From contig NZ_PJAU01000049.1 in assembly GCF_002836255.1 (NCBI RefSeq), positions 1 through 64,000 of the forward strand: 64,000 nt of DNA, written 5' to 3'. Position numbers and translations under genes: made by a program. Shown piece after piece: positions 17,242 through 26,166 of this stretch. The stretch is from Colwellia sp. 75C3 (lineage in GTDB: Bacteria; Pseudomonadota; Gammaproteobacteria; Enterobacterales; Alteromonadaceae). Numbering within the stretch: the first letter of the stretch is position 1; the number at the start of each line of letters is the position of its first letter. A model generated the notes under the pieces. That model worked only from the letters and a program-made list of their open reading frames with translations, was not told the DNA's origin and did not search any database.

Positions 17242-19068
17242 ATGTTTACCCAGACAAAATTGCTACTTAGCGCCGCTGCAATCGCAGCATGCATATGCTT
17301 CTCACCAGCAAGTGCTGAAACATTCAAGCAGGATGAAGTATTTTCTTTTAGTGTAGATTTGAGTAAACAGGGACTGCCGAGTGCGACTTACTCACTAGAC
17401 ATGTCGAATTGGCCTAATAGCGTAACATCATGGTGTGAAGGGGAAAAAATTACCAGCATCCCTTTTTGCGGTGGTAAAAGTGGCGATGATCAAAGTAAAT
17501 TAATCAAAAAAGAAGTCTTCTTTAATCCAAAGAATTTATCCGTAAATAAGATCATTGAAAGCCAAGATGGACTAGTACTTCGTACTCATCAAGTAACATA
17601 CGACCTTAAGCACAAAAAGGTGAAAGCGCGCGTCGAAACTAAAAATGCCAAAGGTAAAAAACTGGCCCGTGCACGTATCGTATCAGACAAAGCTATTTCA
17701 TTAGTCAGCGTAGAGTCACTACTTTTGAAGCAACTTGTAACAGGTAATGCGGGCTTGTCTGACAATTTACATTGGTTCGAGCCTAAACGCAGCAAGCGTA
17801 TGGTGGTTGAAATGCAAGGTAAACATGATACAACATTAGATGCTTTCCCGAGTATTGATGCGCAAAAAATGCAAGTGTCGCAGTTTAACAAACGAAAAAA
17901 TATTACCACACCAATGTATGCTATTTATTTTAATAGCAAGGGCTACCCTCTTGAATTGTCATCTCAATCAGGTAAATGGAAGTTAGGCTTAAATTTTGTT
18001 GGTGTGGAAAGTATCATTAAAAAAGACGTTTTTAACGTGGCAAAAAAAATGTCACAGTCAAAGCTTGAGCAACTTTATTTTGCTAAAGAAAAACAAATAA
18101 AACACAACAGTCTAACAACTGTAAGCGCTGACATTATAGTCACCAAACGTAATAATAAAATAGTACTTGAGAAAAAACAGGTGTTTAAACTAAATACTGA
18201 TGCTAAAGCTAAGAAGAAGGCAATAGCAGCGAGCCTCAATGATAAATACTCTGAATTAAATGATGAAATAAAAGTATCAAATAAAAATAATCAGTACTAC
18301 GCATCAGTGCCAAGGGGTTTTGTTTGTAAAGAAGCACAAGATCGCGTTGAAGACTCTAGTAAAGAGCACCTGAAGTATAACTTGAATAAGAGTTGCTCTC
18401 AGTTAACGGTTCAAAGTGATGATATACAGGTATCATTAGAACGTATTTCTCTTGAAATCAACGATAAAGTAAAAGCGCCCAAAACATTCACCTGTTCACA
18501 AGCTACTCGCTACGTAATAACTAAACATGGCGGATCTATTTGTAAACGATTAAAAATGAAACTTAACAATATAGGCCTTGCTTCGATAGATATAAACCAG
18601 GTTAAATTATCACTCAACGATAGCTTTAGCGGTGATAGCTTTGAAGTGAAATTTAAACAATCTTACCCTATATCTAAGCAGCAACTTGCAAAAGCGGCTG
18701 ACGCGATTAAAGCAGACAAAAAAATAAATGTTAGTCGCTTACTTAGCAATGGAAGAAACTCTGCTAATACGTTCAAATACAATAAAACAAATGATCAATA
18801 TGAGTTTATCGTCGCAAAAACGGTTGTTAATAAAGCCACGAGTAGCAGCAGAGAGTTGATTAAAATACATAAATTAAAACAAAGTAGAACAGATAAGAAT
18901 CTTTACATCAACAGTCGACAAAAGATCGTTGGTTCATTGGTTGAATTTAAAAAATTACTGTCTGCGTCTGGTCAAAAATGTAGTGATGTAAAACCAACAA
19001 CTCAAGCACTTATGGTTGAGCTTAAATGTAGTGTTGCATCGTTAACTAAACAAGCTCTTTGGAAATAG
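17242..19068 (+). CDS. large exported protein of unknown function
   Basis: 608 residues. I chose the ATG at 17242 because AAGGA lies eight bases upstream and a clear signal peptide follows (LLLSAAAIAACICFSPASA). The mature protein is Lys/Ser-rich, strongly basic and beta-rich, with a few spaced Cys pairs (WCEGEKITSIPFCGG, FTCSQATRYV). The first 250 residues resemble the DUF3108-like lipid-binding beta structures that sense exported cargo, but this is a weak impression. It may be a periplasmic carrier or a substrate of the ABC system. Confidence 0.5.
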   Translation: MFTQTKLLLSAAAIAACICFSPASAETFKQDEVFSFSVDLSKQGLPSATYSLDMSNWPNSVTSWCEGEKITSIPFCGGKSGDDQSKLIKKEVFFNPKNLSVNKIIESQDGLVLRTHQVTYDLKHKKVKARVETKNAKGKKLARARIVSDKAISLVSVESLLLKQLVTGNAGLSDNLHWFEPKRSKRMVVEMQGKHDTTLDAFPSIDAQKMQVSQFNKRKNITTPMYAIYFNSKGYPLELSSQSGKWKLGLNFVGVESIIKKDVFNVAKKMSQSKLEQLYFAKEKQIKHNSLTTVSADIIVTKRNNKIVLEKKQVFKLNTDAKAKKKAIAASLNDKYSELNDEIKVSNKNNQYYASVPRGFVCKEAQDRVEDSSKEHLKYNLNKSCSQLTVQSDDIQVSLERISLEINDKVKAPKTFTCSQATRYVITKHGGSICKRLKMKLNNIGLASIDINQVKLSLNDSFSGDSFEVKFKQSYPISKQQLAKAADAIKADKKINVSRLLSNGRNSANTFKYNKTNDQYEFIVAKTVVNKATSSSRELIKIHKLKQSRTDKNLYINSRQKIVGSLVEFKKLLSASGQKCSDVKPTTQALMVELKCSVASLTKQALWK

Positions 19069-19079
19069 GTTCGTAAGTC

Positions 19080-19718
19080 ATGATGTTTAATAAACTTATA
19101 AAATTGGCCTTAGTGGTAATTTTCTCTTGTTTTAGCTTCTTTTCCTATGCCAGTTGTGGCGGCGGACTCAATGTTAAAGTAATAGGTAAAATCACCATAG
19201 ATCAAGAACCTTTTATGCAAACGCGTAAAACTCGTATGGTACCCATGGCATTATGGAATGGCTTAAATAAAGCCTTTGCCTCTTTAGTGTATAAAGATGC
19301 TTGTATCGAAACAACGCCTTTTCGTTATCGCAGCGACGACGGGGAAACTAAGCCACTCAAACCTGTAAAAAAGAAGAACCATCAAATCCCTAATTTGGTT
19401 ACTGAATTTTATGACAATGTTGATAGCGAAGGTGAAGACTTTTTATCGGAGCAACTTGAATTGCAAGGCAATAAAATGTCGATGTTGATTTTTTGGGATT
19501 CGATAATGGAAGAAGATGTGCAAGAAGGGTTTGAAGTAGGATCCTTAGAGGTTATGTATACGGTGTACGATTTGGATAACGAAGTGCAAACTCCCTTTTT
19601 CATTGAACTTGAGTTACCTATGAGAAGTAGAAAACAGGCATTAGAAACCGTTTCTACCCAAATTTTTAACGATATCAAAAATATTAAGGAGCAAATCTTT
19701 GATCAAGCATCTGAATAA
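19080..19718 (+). CDS. exported protein of unknown function
   Basis: 212 residues with a signal peptide (LALVVIFSCFSFFSYA) followed at once by SCGGGLNVKVIG. An acidic middle region (NVDSEGEDFLSEQLEL) and a beta-rich end (GSLEVMYTVYDLDNEVQTPFFIELELP) precede a C-terminal helix. ATGATG gives two adjacent possible starts. It overlaps the next gene by 20 bases, which argues for stoichiometric coupling. No family recognised. Confidence 0.5.
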   Translation: MMFNKLIKLALVVIFSCFSFFSYASCGGGLNVKVIGKITIDQEPFMQTRKTRMVPMALWNGLNKAFASLVYKDACIETTPFRYRSDDGETKPLKPVKKKNHQIPNLVTEFYDNVDSEGEDFLSEQLELQGNKMSMLIFWDSIMEEDVQEGFEVGSLEVMYTVYDLDNEVQTPFFIELELPMRSRKQALETVSTQIFNDIKNIKEQIFDQASE

Positions 19719-20415
19719 ATTAGCTTTACTAACCTGTTTAGCGGTAGTGAGTCTTAATGTTGAAGGTGTTAAAGCTATGTCTGCTGAGACAACGCCAACA
19801 GCTGCTGAATATTCAAAGCACTATACCAAAGCTAAAAAACGTGAAAAAGGCCCTGTTCGTATCAGTTTTACCCTCGACCATACACTTACCTCAAGTGCTG
19901 ACTGGGATGATAATTTTTACAAACGCCACATTGTGTTACGAGAAATAAAAAAGGGTGGCAACCGTTACCTTTATGAATTTGAAAATGACTTAATGGATAA
20001 TACCTCTAAATGTTATTATTTGAAAAAACGCAAATACGTTAGCTTTGACACCCACGTCAACATGCTTGACGTACAAGTCAACCAATCTAAAGCTAATAAG
20101 CTTAACTACAGAATGAATATAGGTTTGAGCACGAAGGCATTAGCAACAGAGACCTATGATGAGTTGATGATTAATGACCTCAGTTTTAAATCAAAGAAGT
20201 TGGGTAAATTTTCACTTAACGCTGAACACAAGCGTGAATTACGTCAGTTTGGTTTCAATAATGCGAAAAATTCCGTGATGAAAGACCTCAATGAACTTAT
20301 CAGTTACCTGCACCAAGGTACTAGAACATCCACTGATATAACAACCCAGAGAATTGCTGACTGTTTAGCCGTAATGGAAATAAAAGTTAACCATATTACC
20401 CTTGATGCCAATTAA
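19699..20415 (+). CDS. exported protein of unknown function (TTG start)
   Basis: 238 residues beginning at TTG; AAGGAG seven bases upstream makes this start convincing although it lies inside the preceding gene. A signal peptide (LALLTCLAVVSLNVEGVKA) is followed by a basic, beta-rich mature protein with VRISFTLDHTLTSSADWDD and a helical C-terminal segment. Two cysteines (SKCYYLKK and DCLAVM) could form a disulfide. It is immediately followed by the permease genes. Confidence 0.5.
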   Translation: MIKHLNKLALLTCLAVVSLNVEGVKAMSAETTPTAAEYSKHYTKAKKREKGPVRISFTLDHTLTSSADWDDNFYKRHIVLREIKKGGNRYLYEFENDLMDNTSKCYYLKKRKYVSFDTHVNMLDVQVNQSKANKLNYRMNIGLSTKALATETYDELMINDLSFKSKKLGKFSLNAEHKRELRQFGFNNAKNSVMKDLNELISYLHQGTRTSTDITTQRIADCLAVMEIKVNHITLDAN

Positions 20416-20420
20416 CAGCA

Positions 20421-21599
20421 ATGAAATATAGTGATATTTTACAAAAAGCTAAACAATTAAACGGTTTTGGTTGGGTATTAAGACCCTACCAAAACCGTTT
20501 AGGTGTATTTTCTTTACTACTTATATTTACATCATTAATCACGTTGTGGTTAGTGAATATACTGACCTTTCAATACAAAGTAACTTATTTCGATGAGTTA
20601 CGTGGTATTTATCCGCCTATATTTAGTCACCCGGGTGAAGTCGATGAACAACTCATTCCAGTAAATGTTGATCGTCGAGAAGAGCACTTTATGGAAGGGC
20701 TGACCGTCTGTATAGGTGATAGTAGAGGTATTGGCGTAAGACCAATTGAAACAGGCGTACGCTCTTTAGCAATTGAGAGTCTGGCTGAGCAAAATATACG
20801 CTATCCTCAAAGTGAGCAGGCCGGTGTGTGGTTGAGCAACGAGCTCTACGAAGTTATTTTTGGTCGCCCTTATAACGCCCTGCAAGATTCGAAAAAACTC
20901 ATCAATTTATATAAAAATAACGGTGCTTATTTCAATTTAAAAACCTGTCAAAGTGACGCTAAAATGAATAGCTACCCTATTCTAGGGGTACTGCCTTTAC
21001 ATAGTAATGCGCGTTGGTTAGTACTTCGTTACCAAGACGTAGAGCCATTGAACATGGCTATTCGACTCGCACAAGTCGATGTATTCTATAGTAAGCCACA
21101 TAATGAACGTGAGGTTTTCAACGCGATTAATACACACGCTAAGGTGATTTATTGGATAGAGCAGCTACCCTATCACTTAAAGCTTATATTGAAAAAATTA
21201 CAGTTAGGTGCATTCATCTTCTTAACCTTAACAGCGCTTATGTCGTTAGCATTTATTACTAATTTATATCTTATGACGCAAAAAAGCTTGCAGGAAGGTT
21301 TCTACATGATGCGCTTTTATGGCAGTAACAAATCCCACCTACTACGTCATGCTGGTATTGCGTTATCTGTATTTTGGTTATTGATGTTTAGCGCAGCACT
21401 CGCTTGTGCATATGCCGTATTAAGTGTTATATCAAAGCCACTCTATGATAGCTTCGAACTATTTAGCTTTTTGGCAAGTATTCCTTGGTACGCCTATATC
21501 ATCACCCTGCTCTGTACGCTGGTTTTCCCACTGGTTTATATTCTTAGTCATTTCTACACGCGAAAATTCAGTCAGCGCTGGAAAGACACGCAACATTAA
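20421..21599 (+). CDS. FtsX/MacB-type ABC permease, subunit 1
   Basis: 392 residues with the type VII ABC layout: one membrane helix near residues 30-52 (LLLIFTSLITLWLVNIL), a periplasmic domain of about 200 residues, then three helices (AFIFLTLTALMSLAFITNLYL, ALSVFWLLMFSAALACAYAVL, IPWYAYIITLLCTLVFPLVY). This topology matches LolC/E, FtsX and MacB permeases, which act by mechanotransmission on periplasmic partners rather than by classical transport. Sequence is divergent and the subgroup is not clear. It pairs with the next permease and the ATPase at 23206. Confidence 0.75.
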   Translation: MKYSDILQKAKQLNGFGWVLRPYQNRLGVFSLLLIFTSLITLWLVNILTFQYKVTYFDELRGIYPPIFSHPGEVDEQLIPVNVDRREEHFMEGLTVCIGDSRGIGVRPIETGVRSLAIESLAEQNIRYPQSEQAGVWLSNELYEVIFGRPYNALQDSKKLINLYKNNGAYFNLKTCQSDAKMNSYPILGVLPLHSNARWLVLRYQDVEPLNMAIRLAQVDVFYSKPHNEREVFNAINTHAKVIYWIEQLPYHLKLILKKLQLGAFIFLTLTALMSLAFITNLYLMTQKSLQEGFYMMRFYGSNKSHLLRHAGIALSVFWLLMFSAALACAYAVLSVISKPLYDSFELFSFLASIPWYAYIITLLCTLVFPLVYILSHFYTRKFSQRWKDTQH

Positions 21600-21614
21600 A
21601 GCCACTAGGAACAA

Positions 21615-23216
21615 ATGAATAATATGCTAAGTTTGATCACTGCAATTCGATTGCTATTAAATGCACATAAAAAGCTGTGGCCTGGGTTTATCTGTTTGCT
21701 TGTCGCTACGGGTATGTTACTCAGCTTTATTTTATATTTACAGCAACAATCAAGTAAACAAGAACTCGCTGGTCGCGGCTTAGTATCCGATGCGTACTTA
21801 GAGATCGTGTCTAGTCACTTAACGGCAACTAAAGCCAATGCGTTAGCGCAAGCTATAAACAGCAAGTACCAAGCACTGGTTGTGCCTGTTGCAAACACTG
21901 TCGATTTAAGTTGCCGCTTTTATGTCTCCGTTTCAGAACGGAAAAAAGTCAGTAAAATTGTGAACGGCAAAGTGATAAAACGTTATCGCCATGTTGCCAG
22001 TTGGGTACCAAGTGGTGAATATAATATTGAACTCAATGAATTATTGCTCGACGCGACACGTATACAATTGTCTGCCTTTTTTCAGGGTAAAAGCATCGGT
22101 AACTATGAGCTTAATAGTATCTCAGAAGAAACCTTAAGCGTATCCTTGTTAAATTCAGCACATGAGTTTTTAGACGGCGACCATTACTTCTTCTCTCATA
22201 TTAATATGCAAAAACAACTTATTGGTCCTTACGTGTTTGATGAACAAGACGCGCGTTTTTATTTGGTTGACGAGGATGAACTTGAAGAGAGTGATAGTGG
22301 TATTTCAGCGCTAGCCAAGCTAAGTCATAACCAACTTATTCTGGAAATTAACCGCGCTAATATGCCATTTGTTTCTGGTGTACAATTTGAGCAAATGACA
22401 GAAACGGATTTTGAATATACCAACGGCCAGAGCAATGTAAATAACGCAACATTATTAGCTGGATTGTCATTTAATGGTGACAATGAACGGGCTAAGGGCA
22501 TGATATCAGATCCTTTATTTCGAAAAATTTTCGGTCATAATTTCGATTATAAAAAAGTTAAAATAGACTGTAGCAGCGAGACACTTAATTTCAATCAGGA
22601 ATTTACCGCCTGGGGTCATTATGACTATCAAACCGATCTGACGCACAACCCCAATCAGATGTTTTTAAGTCAAGGATATACAAAACTAAGCCATGGAGGC
22701 GTTAACCGGTTTTTATTAAAAGATCTAGGCCAGTTGACGGCGGCGAAAAATGCCCTTGAAAAGCAATTATCTTTACTTGGTATTAACCAAGTAAGTTTTG
22801 TTGAAAGTCAAACTAACCTCACCTCATTGTGGGCAGCAAGATTACTACTGGCGTTAATTGTACTAACGATAACTCTTATGTTTTTCGCCCTAGCCTTACC
22901 CTTTAGACGCGTTTTATCTAAAGAATTATTCCTCATTAAAATTTTTGGGGGCAAGCCACACCTCGCGCTTATATTGAGCTGTTTATTTATTTATTTCGTC
23001 AGTAGCCTAGTGTGTATTTTAGTGGGTAAATTAACCTTGCACTATATGAACCACGCAGTGCTTATCTATTTCAATGTGCCCTTGATGGTATTTGATACCC
23101 AGCTATTAATCTCTGGATTAGCATTGAATTTTATCGCGTGGATGGCTGTATGGAGCTTGCTTACTGTCACTCTTAACTCAAGTATTATGCAACAAGGAGC
23201 CTCTCGTGGAGACTGA
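21615..23216 (+). CDS. FtsX/MacB-type ABC permease, subunit 2
   Basis: 533 residues. The first membrane helix lies at about 20-40 (PGFICLLVATGMLLSFILYL), followed by an unusually long periplasmic domain (about 350 residues). Three C-terminal helices follow: WAARLLLALIVLTITLMFFA, LALILSCLFIYFVSSLVCIL and LLISGLALNFIAWMAVWSLL. AGGAACAA precedes the ATG. The last 11 bases overlap the ATPase gene. The large asymmetric periplasmic domain suggests it docks specific exported partners from the same operon. Confidence 0.75.
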   Translation: MNNMLSLITAIRLLLNAHKKLWPGFICLLVATGMLLSFILYLQQQSSKQELAGRGLVSDAYLEIVSSHLTATKANALAQAINSKYQALVVPVANTVDLSCRFYVSVSERKKVSKIVNGKVIKRYRHVASWVPSGEYNIELNELLLDATRIQLSAFFQGKSIGNYELNSISEETLSVSLLNSAHEFLDGDHYFFSHINMQKQLIGPYVFDEQDARFYLVDEDELEESDSGISALAKLSHNQLILEINRANMPFVSGVQFEQMTETDFEYTNGQSNVNNATLLAGLSFNGDNERAKGMISDPLFRKIFGHNFDYKKVKIDCSSETLNFNQEFTAWGHYDYQTDLTHNPNQMFLSQGYTKLSHGGVNRFLLKDLGQLTAAKNALEKQLSLLGINQVSFVESQTNLTSLWAARLLLALIVLTITLMFFALALPFRRVLSKELFLIKIFGGKPHLALILSCLFIYFVSSLVCILVGKLTLHYMNHAVLIYFNVPLMVFDTQLLISGLALNFIAWMAVWSLLTVTLNSSIMQQGASRGD

Positions 23217-23916
23217 AAAATTGGAATCACTCTCGGTAAATAATTTAACGTATCAGATTGGTGATAAAAAAATCCTAAATAACTTAGGACCATTTCAAAT
23301 GCAGCGAACTGACTTAGTATGTATCAGTGGCCCATCGGGTGGCGGTAAAACAACCTTTATAAATTTACTTTCAGGGTTATTACCAGCAAGCGCTGGCGAG
23401 ATAAAATGGGGTCACCATGATGTTAAAGCCAACTTTAACAAATTAGATAAACTCCGCCTTGAATGGATCAGCATTATTTTCCAAGAGCCAAGACTCGCTA
23501 AAAACCTATCGGGTTGGGAGAATATAATATTACCGCTTAAGTTATCTGGCCGTATGCACCTCTTTAATAAGGCGTTAATTAAGCAATTACTTGATACTTT
23601 ATTTATCGGTCAAGGAATGACTCAGCAAGAACTTGATGCTTTGCTCGATATGAAGGTATCACGGTATTCAGGTGGTCAAATGCAACGAATATCCATTATC
23701 CGAGCCATTATTAGTTTACCAAAATATATATTTGCCGATGAGATTTTAAATTCCTTGGAGCCTGAATTACAAGAAACAACCTGGCAAAGTATTAAACAGA
23801 TTTGTCGTGAATACAAAATAGGATTTTTATTGATTACACATAACACCTATTTACTTCAAGACACTGATTTTACAAAAAAAATTATTATTGATAAGGGGGC
23901 TATTCCCAATGTTTAA
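23206..23916 (+). CDS. ABC transporter ATPase (LolD/MacB type)
   Basis: 236 residues starting at GTG with AAGGAG seven bases upstream. Walker A is GPSGGGKTT, the Q-loop is IIFQEP, the signature is YSGGQMQR, Walker B ends YIFADEI, and the H-loop is LLITHN. These are complete, so it should hydrolyse ATP. The D-loop reads NSLEPE, with Glu in place of the usual Asp. It energises the two permeases encoded just upstream and has no membrane domain of its own. The stop overlaps the next start as ATGTTTAA. Confidence 0.85.
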   Translation: METEKLESLSVNNLTYQIGDKKILNNLGPFQMQRTDLVCISGPSGGGKTTFINLLSGLLPASAGEIKWGHHDVKANFNKLDKLRLEWISIIFQEPRLAKNLSGWENIILPLKLSGRMHLFNKALIKQLLDTLFIGQGMTQQELDALLDMKVSRYSGGQMQRISIIRAIISLPKYIFADEILNSLEPELQETTWQSIKQICREYKIGFLLITHNTYLLQDTDFTKKIIIDKGAIPNV

Positions 23917-24460
23917 GTTTCTTAAAAAATCACATGTTATGATGATTTGTTTACTATTCACCACAGCTAGTCATGCAAATTCATGGCAAAGTATTCACTA
24001 CCTAGAGCCTGAGCTTCTCTATGAATCGGAAGCACCACAAAAAGCTGTTGCTAAATTAGCGCAAGTCAATAGCAGCAGCTTCGCCGCAGCTATTGAGAAT
24101 GTACTCAATGAATTACCTCGATATTATCCGGTAGCACCCACGGTTAGCGAGCTGAAAAGCTCAAATTTTTATCAAGAATACGATCTTGATGGCGGTGTAT
24201 TTTTGGCAACGTTAACAAAACAAGGCACAAAAGATCTTATTTTATTTGGCCAACTTGAATTTGATGATTTAGAAAACCAAGTGATTGTCTCGCTTAATGG
24301 CTACGATAGCGATAAGCAAACAGAATGGAAAGTGGTAATGAGCAAGTTTCACTATAAAGAGTTAGCTATTTTAACTGAAGTTTATACACAACTTATTTTT
24401 GAAGTACTCAACGAACCGAGTGCCGGATTAAAACCCATTTACCAGCAAGTAGAGCAATAG
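23909..24460 (+). CDS. exported protein of unknown function
   Basis: 183 residues from the ATG at 23909, chosen because the signal peptide starts there (MFKFLKKSHVMMICLLF, ending TASHA) and the start overlaps the ATPase stop by 8 bases. The mature part is mostly helical at first (VAKLAQVNSSSFAAAIENVL) and then beta-rich (VFLATLTKQGTKDLILFGQL). No family recognised; tight coupling to the ATPase gene implies it belongs to the same complex. Confidence 0.5.
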   Translation: MFKFLKKSHVMMICLLFTTASHANSWQSIHYLEPELLYESEAPQKAVAKLAQVNSSSFAAAIENVLNELPRYYPVAPTVSELKSSNFYQEYDLDGGVFLATLTKQGTKDLILFGQLEFDDLENQVIVSLNGYDSDKQTEWKVVMSKFHYKELAILTEVYTQLIFEVLNEPSAGLKPIYQQVEQ

Positions 24461-24464
24461 TCTT

Positions 24465-24950
24465 ATGCTAAACCATAAATTAGTAACCTCCTTATTATTG
24501 GCATCAATTGTCGTTCTTTCGGGTTGTAAAACAACCGGATCTTCAGGTAATAATGCCTATCGTACTCAGTGGAGCTGTAATACAAATCAAGCAAAAGACT
24601 ACGAGCTAAACTTTCAAATCAATGAAGTAAAAAATAGCCTATACATCAATAGCCAACAGCAAGATGTTCGCCTCAATGTAAATATCACTTTGCCTTCTCA
24701 AGTAATCGATATTGTATCGATCATTGAGCATAATGGTGAGATTGAGCAGCGTTTGATGCGTGGATATGTACCTATGCGCGTATGCGGTGATTTTTATATC
24801 CGAAACCAAGATGTTTACACCGGTGGAGTTGCTATTCTTTCCGATATGTCAGGTGCTGCTGGCAACAATGAGCTGGTATGGGACATCACCTATATTGATC
24901 CAAAAGGTGAAATAAAAAGAGTGCGTAAGGTGCTGAGCGTTTATAAATAG
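24465..24950 (+). CDS. lipoprotein, last gene of the ABC operon
   Basis: 161 residues with a lipobox LSGC at 18-21 after a typical signal (LLLASIVVLSG). Residue +2 is Lys, compatible with sorting to the outer membrane. The mature domain is beta-rich and Ig-like (LNVNITLPSQVIDIVSIIEH, DFYIRNQDVYTGGVAIL, LVWDITYIDPKGEIKRV). A long intergenic gap and a strong terminator follow, marking the operon end. Confidence 0.55.
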   Translation: MLNHKLVTSLLLASIVVLSGCKTTGSSGNNAYRTQWSCNTNQAKDYELNFQINEVKNSLYINSQQQDVRLNVNITLPSQVIDIVSIIEHNGEIEQRLMRGYVPMRVCGDFYIRNQDVYTGGVAILSDMSGAAGNNELVWDITYIDPKGEIKRVRKVLSVYK

Positions 24951-25068
24951 ACTAAATTCAACCGTATATAGTTATACCAATTATATTACTTTTCTGATGT
25001 TACCAGCTTATTCATGAGCTCATAAAGAAAGTGGCTAAAAGCCTTCTCACGTCGTTTTGCACGACGGG

Positions 25069-25109
25069 AAAAAAGCGCTAAGCAGTTAAACTGCTTAGCG
25101 CTTTTTTTT
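25069..25109 (+). terminator. ABC operon terminator
   Basis: Perfect stem GCGCTAAGCAGTT / AACTGCTTAGCGC (25075-25087 and 25089-25101) extended by A/T pairs and ending in eight T residues, about 120 bases after the last gene. The core differs from the hairpin at 10310-10344 at only one paired position. Confidence 0.88.
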
Positions 25110-25234
25110 ATTAAGATTTTATTTATCATTAACTAATACTCACCACTCAAAATGTTAATCAATTGTAACAAGTCACCACCTCTGTCAACATAACTTTTAA
25201 GCTATTTATTAAACACTTGGCGAGATACTTTTCT

Positions 25235-25663
25235 ATGGAAGCAGAAGTGAATAATGTAAGTCGAAGTAAAAGGTTATATAAAACAATGGGGAATACCCTG
25301 AGTTATTTAAACTCAATTCCACAAAAATTTGTTGGTATATCTGAGAAGCCCACAAACGAAATTGAGTTTTCTACAATGCTCTGTACGTTAACTGGTACGC
25401 TGAACCGTATTGGCCTATGCGGCTCTGAAGATCTAATTGTACGTTGGGATATGAAAGAATTCCTCTTAGTTTGCCCTATAATCCCCCTTGAACATGCTAT
25501 TAACCTTGCAACAAAAATTAGCAAAAACATAAATAATAAAATATGGACAAAAAAAAGACAAATCTCATGCCGTTCAGGAATTGCCCAAACAAATGGTGAA
25601 GACTTGCATGATTTAATTACCCATATAACGAAAGAGCTTCATAAATCGAAAGAAAATGCGTAA
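25235..25663 (+). CDS. degenerate GGDEF-domain protein
   Basis: 142 residues from the ATG at 25235 (a TTG at 25217 is also possible). LTGTLNRIGLCG matches the LTGLPNR opening of GGDEF domains, EFLLVCP the strand after the active site, and SCRSGIAQ.NGEDLHDLI the late conserved segment. The product ends KELHKSKENA, like the closing helix. The GG(D/E)EF signature itself reads RWDMKEF, so cyclic-di-GMP synthesis is unlikely. The domain is also shorter than the usual 160-170 residues. It is either a decaying copy or a non-catalytic binding protein, with no sensor domain attached. Confidence 0.6.
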   Translation: MEAEVNNVSRSKRLYKTMGNTLSYLNSIPQKFVGISEKPTNEIEFSTMLCTLTGTLNRIGLCGSEDLIVRWDMKEFLLVCPIIPLEHAINLATKISKNINNKIWTKKRQISCRSGIAQTNGEDLHDLITHITKELHKSKENA

Positions 25664-25689
25664 CAAAAAATTTCTTAACAACCTTTACT

Positions 25690-25995
25690 GAAACAGCAAA
25701 CAATAATCTGGTAGCCTTTGCCTATATACTTATGCTGTCTCTTCAACAATCTTTGGTAATGGTGCTATCAGTGTTTCACCACGTAAAAAACGCTGAGTGA
25801 TTATCGTACCTTTAAAAAGTTTATGCCTACGCTAAAATATTTATTGAATTGACCATGAGTTAAACTCTTTTTCATTAACGCATACAACTATATGATTGTG
25901 ATTACTTATAACTGCATAAGCACAAACTTCAATAGCAAAAAAATCAGCTAGAAATAATAGTTTATCTGCTACATAATCTCTTCAATGTTCATAGT
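25690..25995 (-). pseudogene. relic of a Y1 (REP-associated/IS200-like) transposase
   Basis: The reverse strand translates in one frame as DYVADKLLFLADFFAIEVC, AYAVISNHNHIVVCV, then HKLFKGTIITQRFLRG and PLPKIVEETA. This is the core of the Y1 HUH transposases, with the HNH histidine pair. At least three in-frame stops interrupt it, and both ends of the protein are missing. RAYT-type proteins normally sit beside REP palindromes; I see no obvious REP here. Confidence 0.7.
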
Positions 25996-26166
25996 TTTGT
26001 CATATCAGTGGGTGTCTGTTATTTTGATTGCAGACATTACAGAAGGCACTATTTTTCTAGAATTAACTTATTGGCTAAGAGTAAACCGCAACTCTAGTTA
26101 ACCTGCACTCTGGATAGTTAAATAGTCCAGCTTACTAAAAACCTTAAATTCTATTATCAATCAGGT

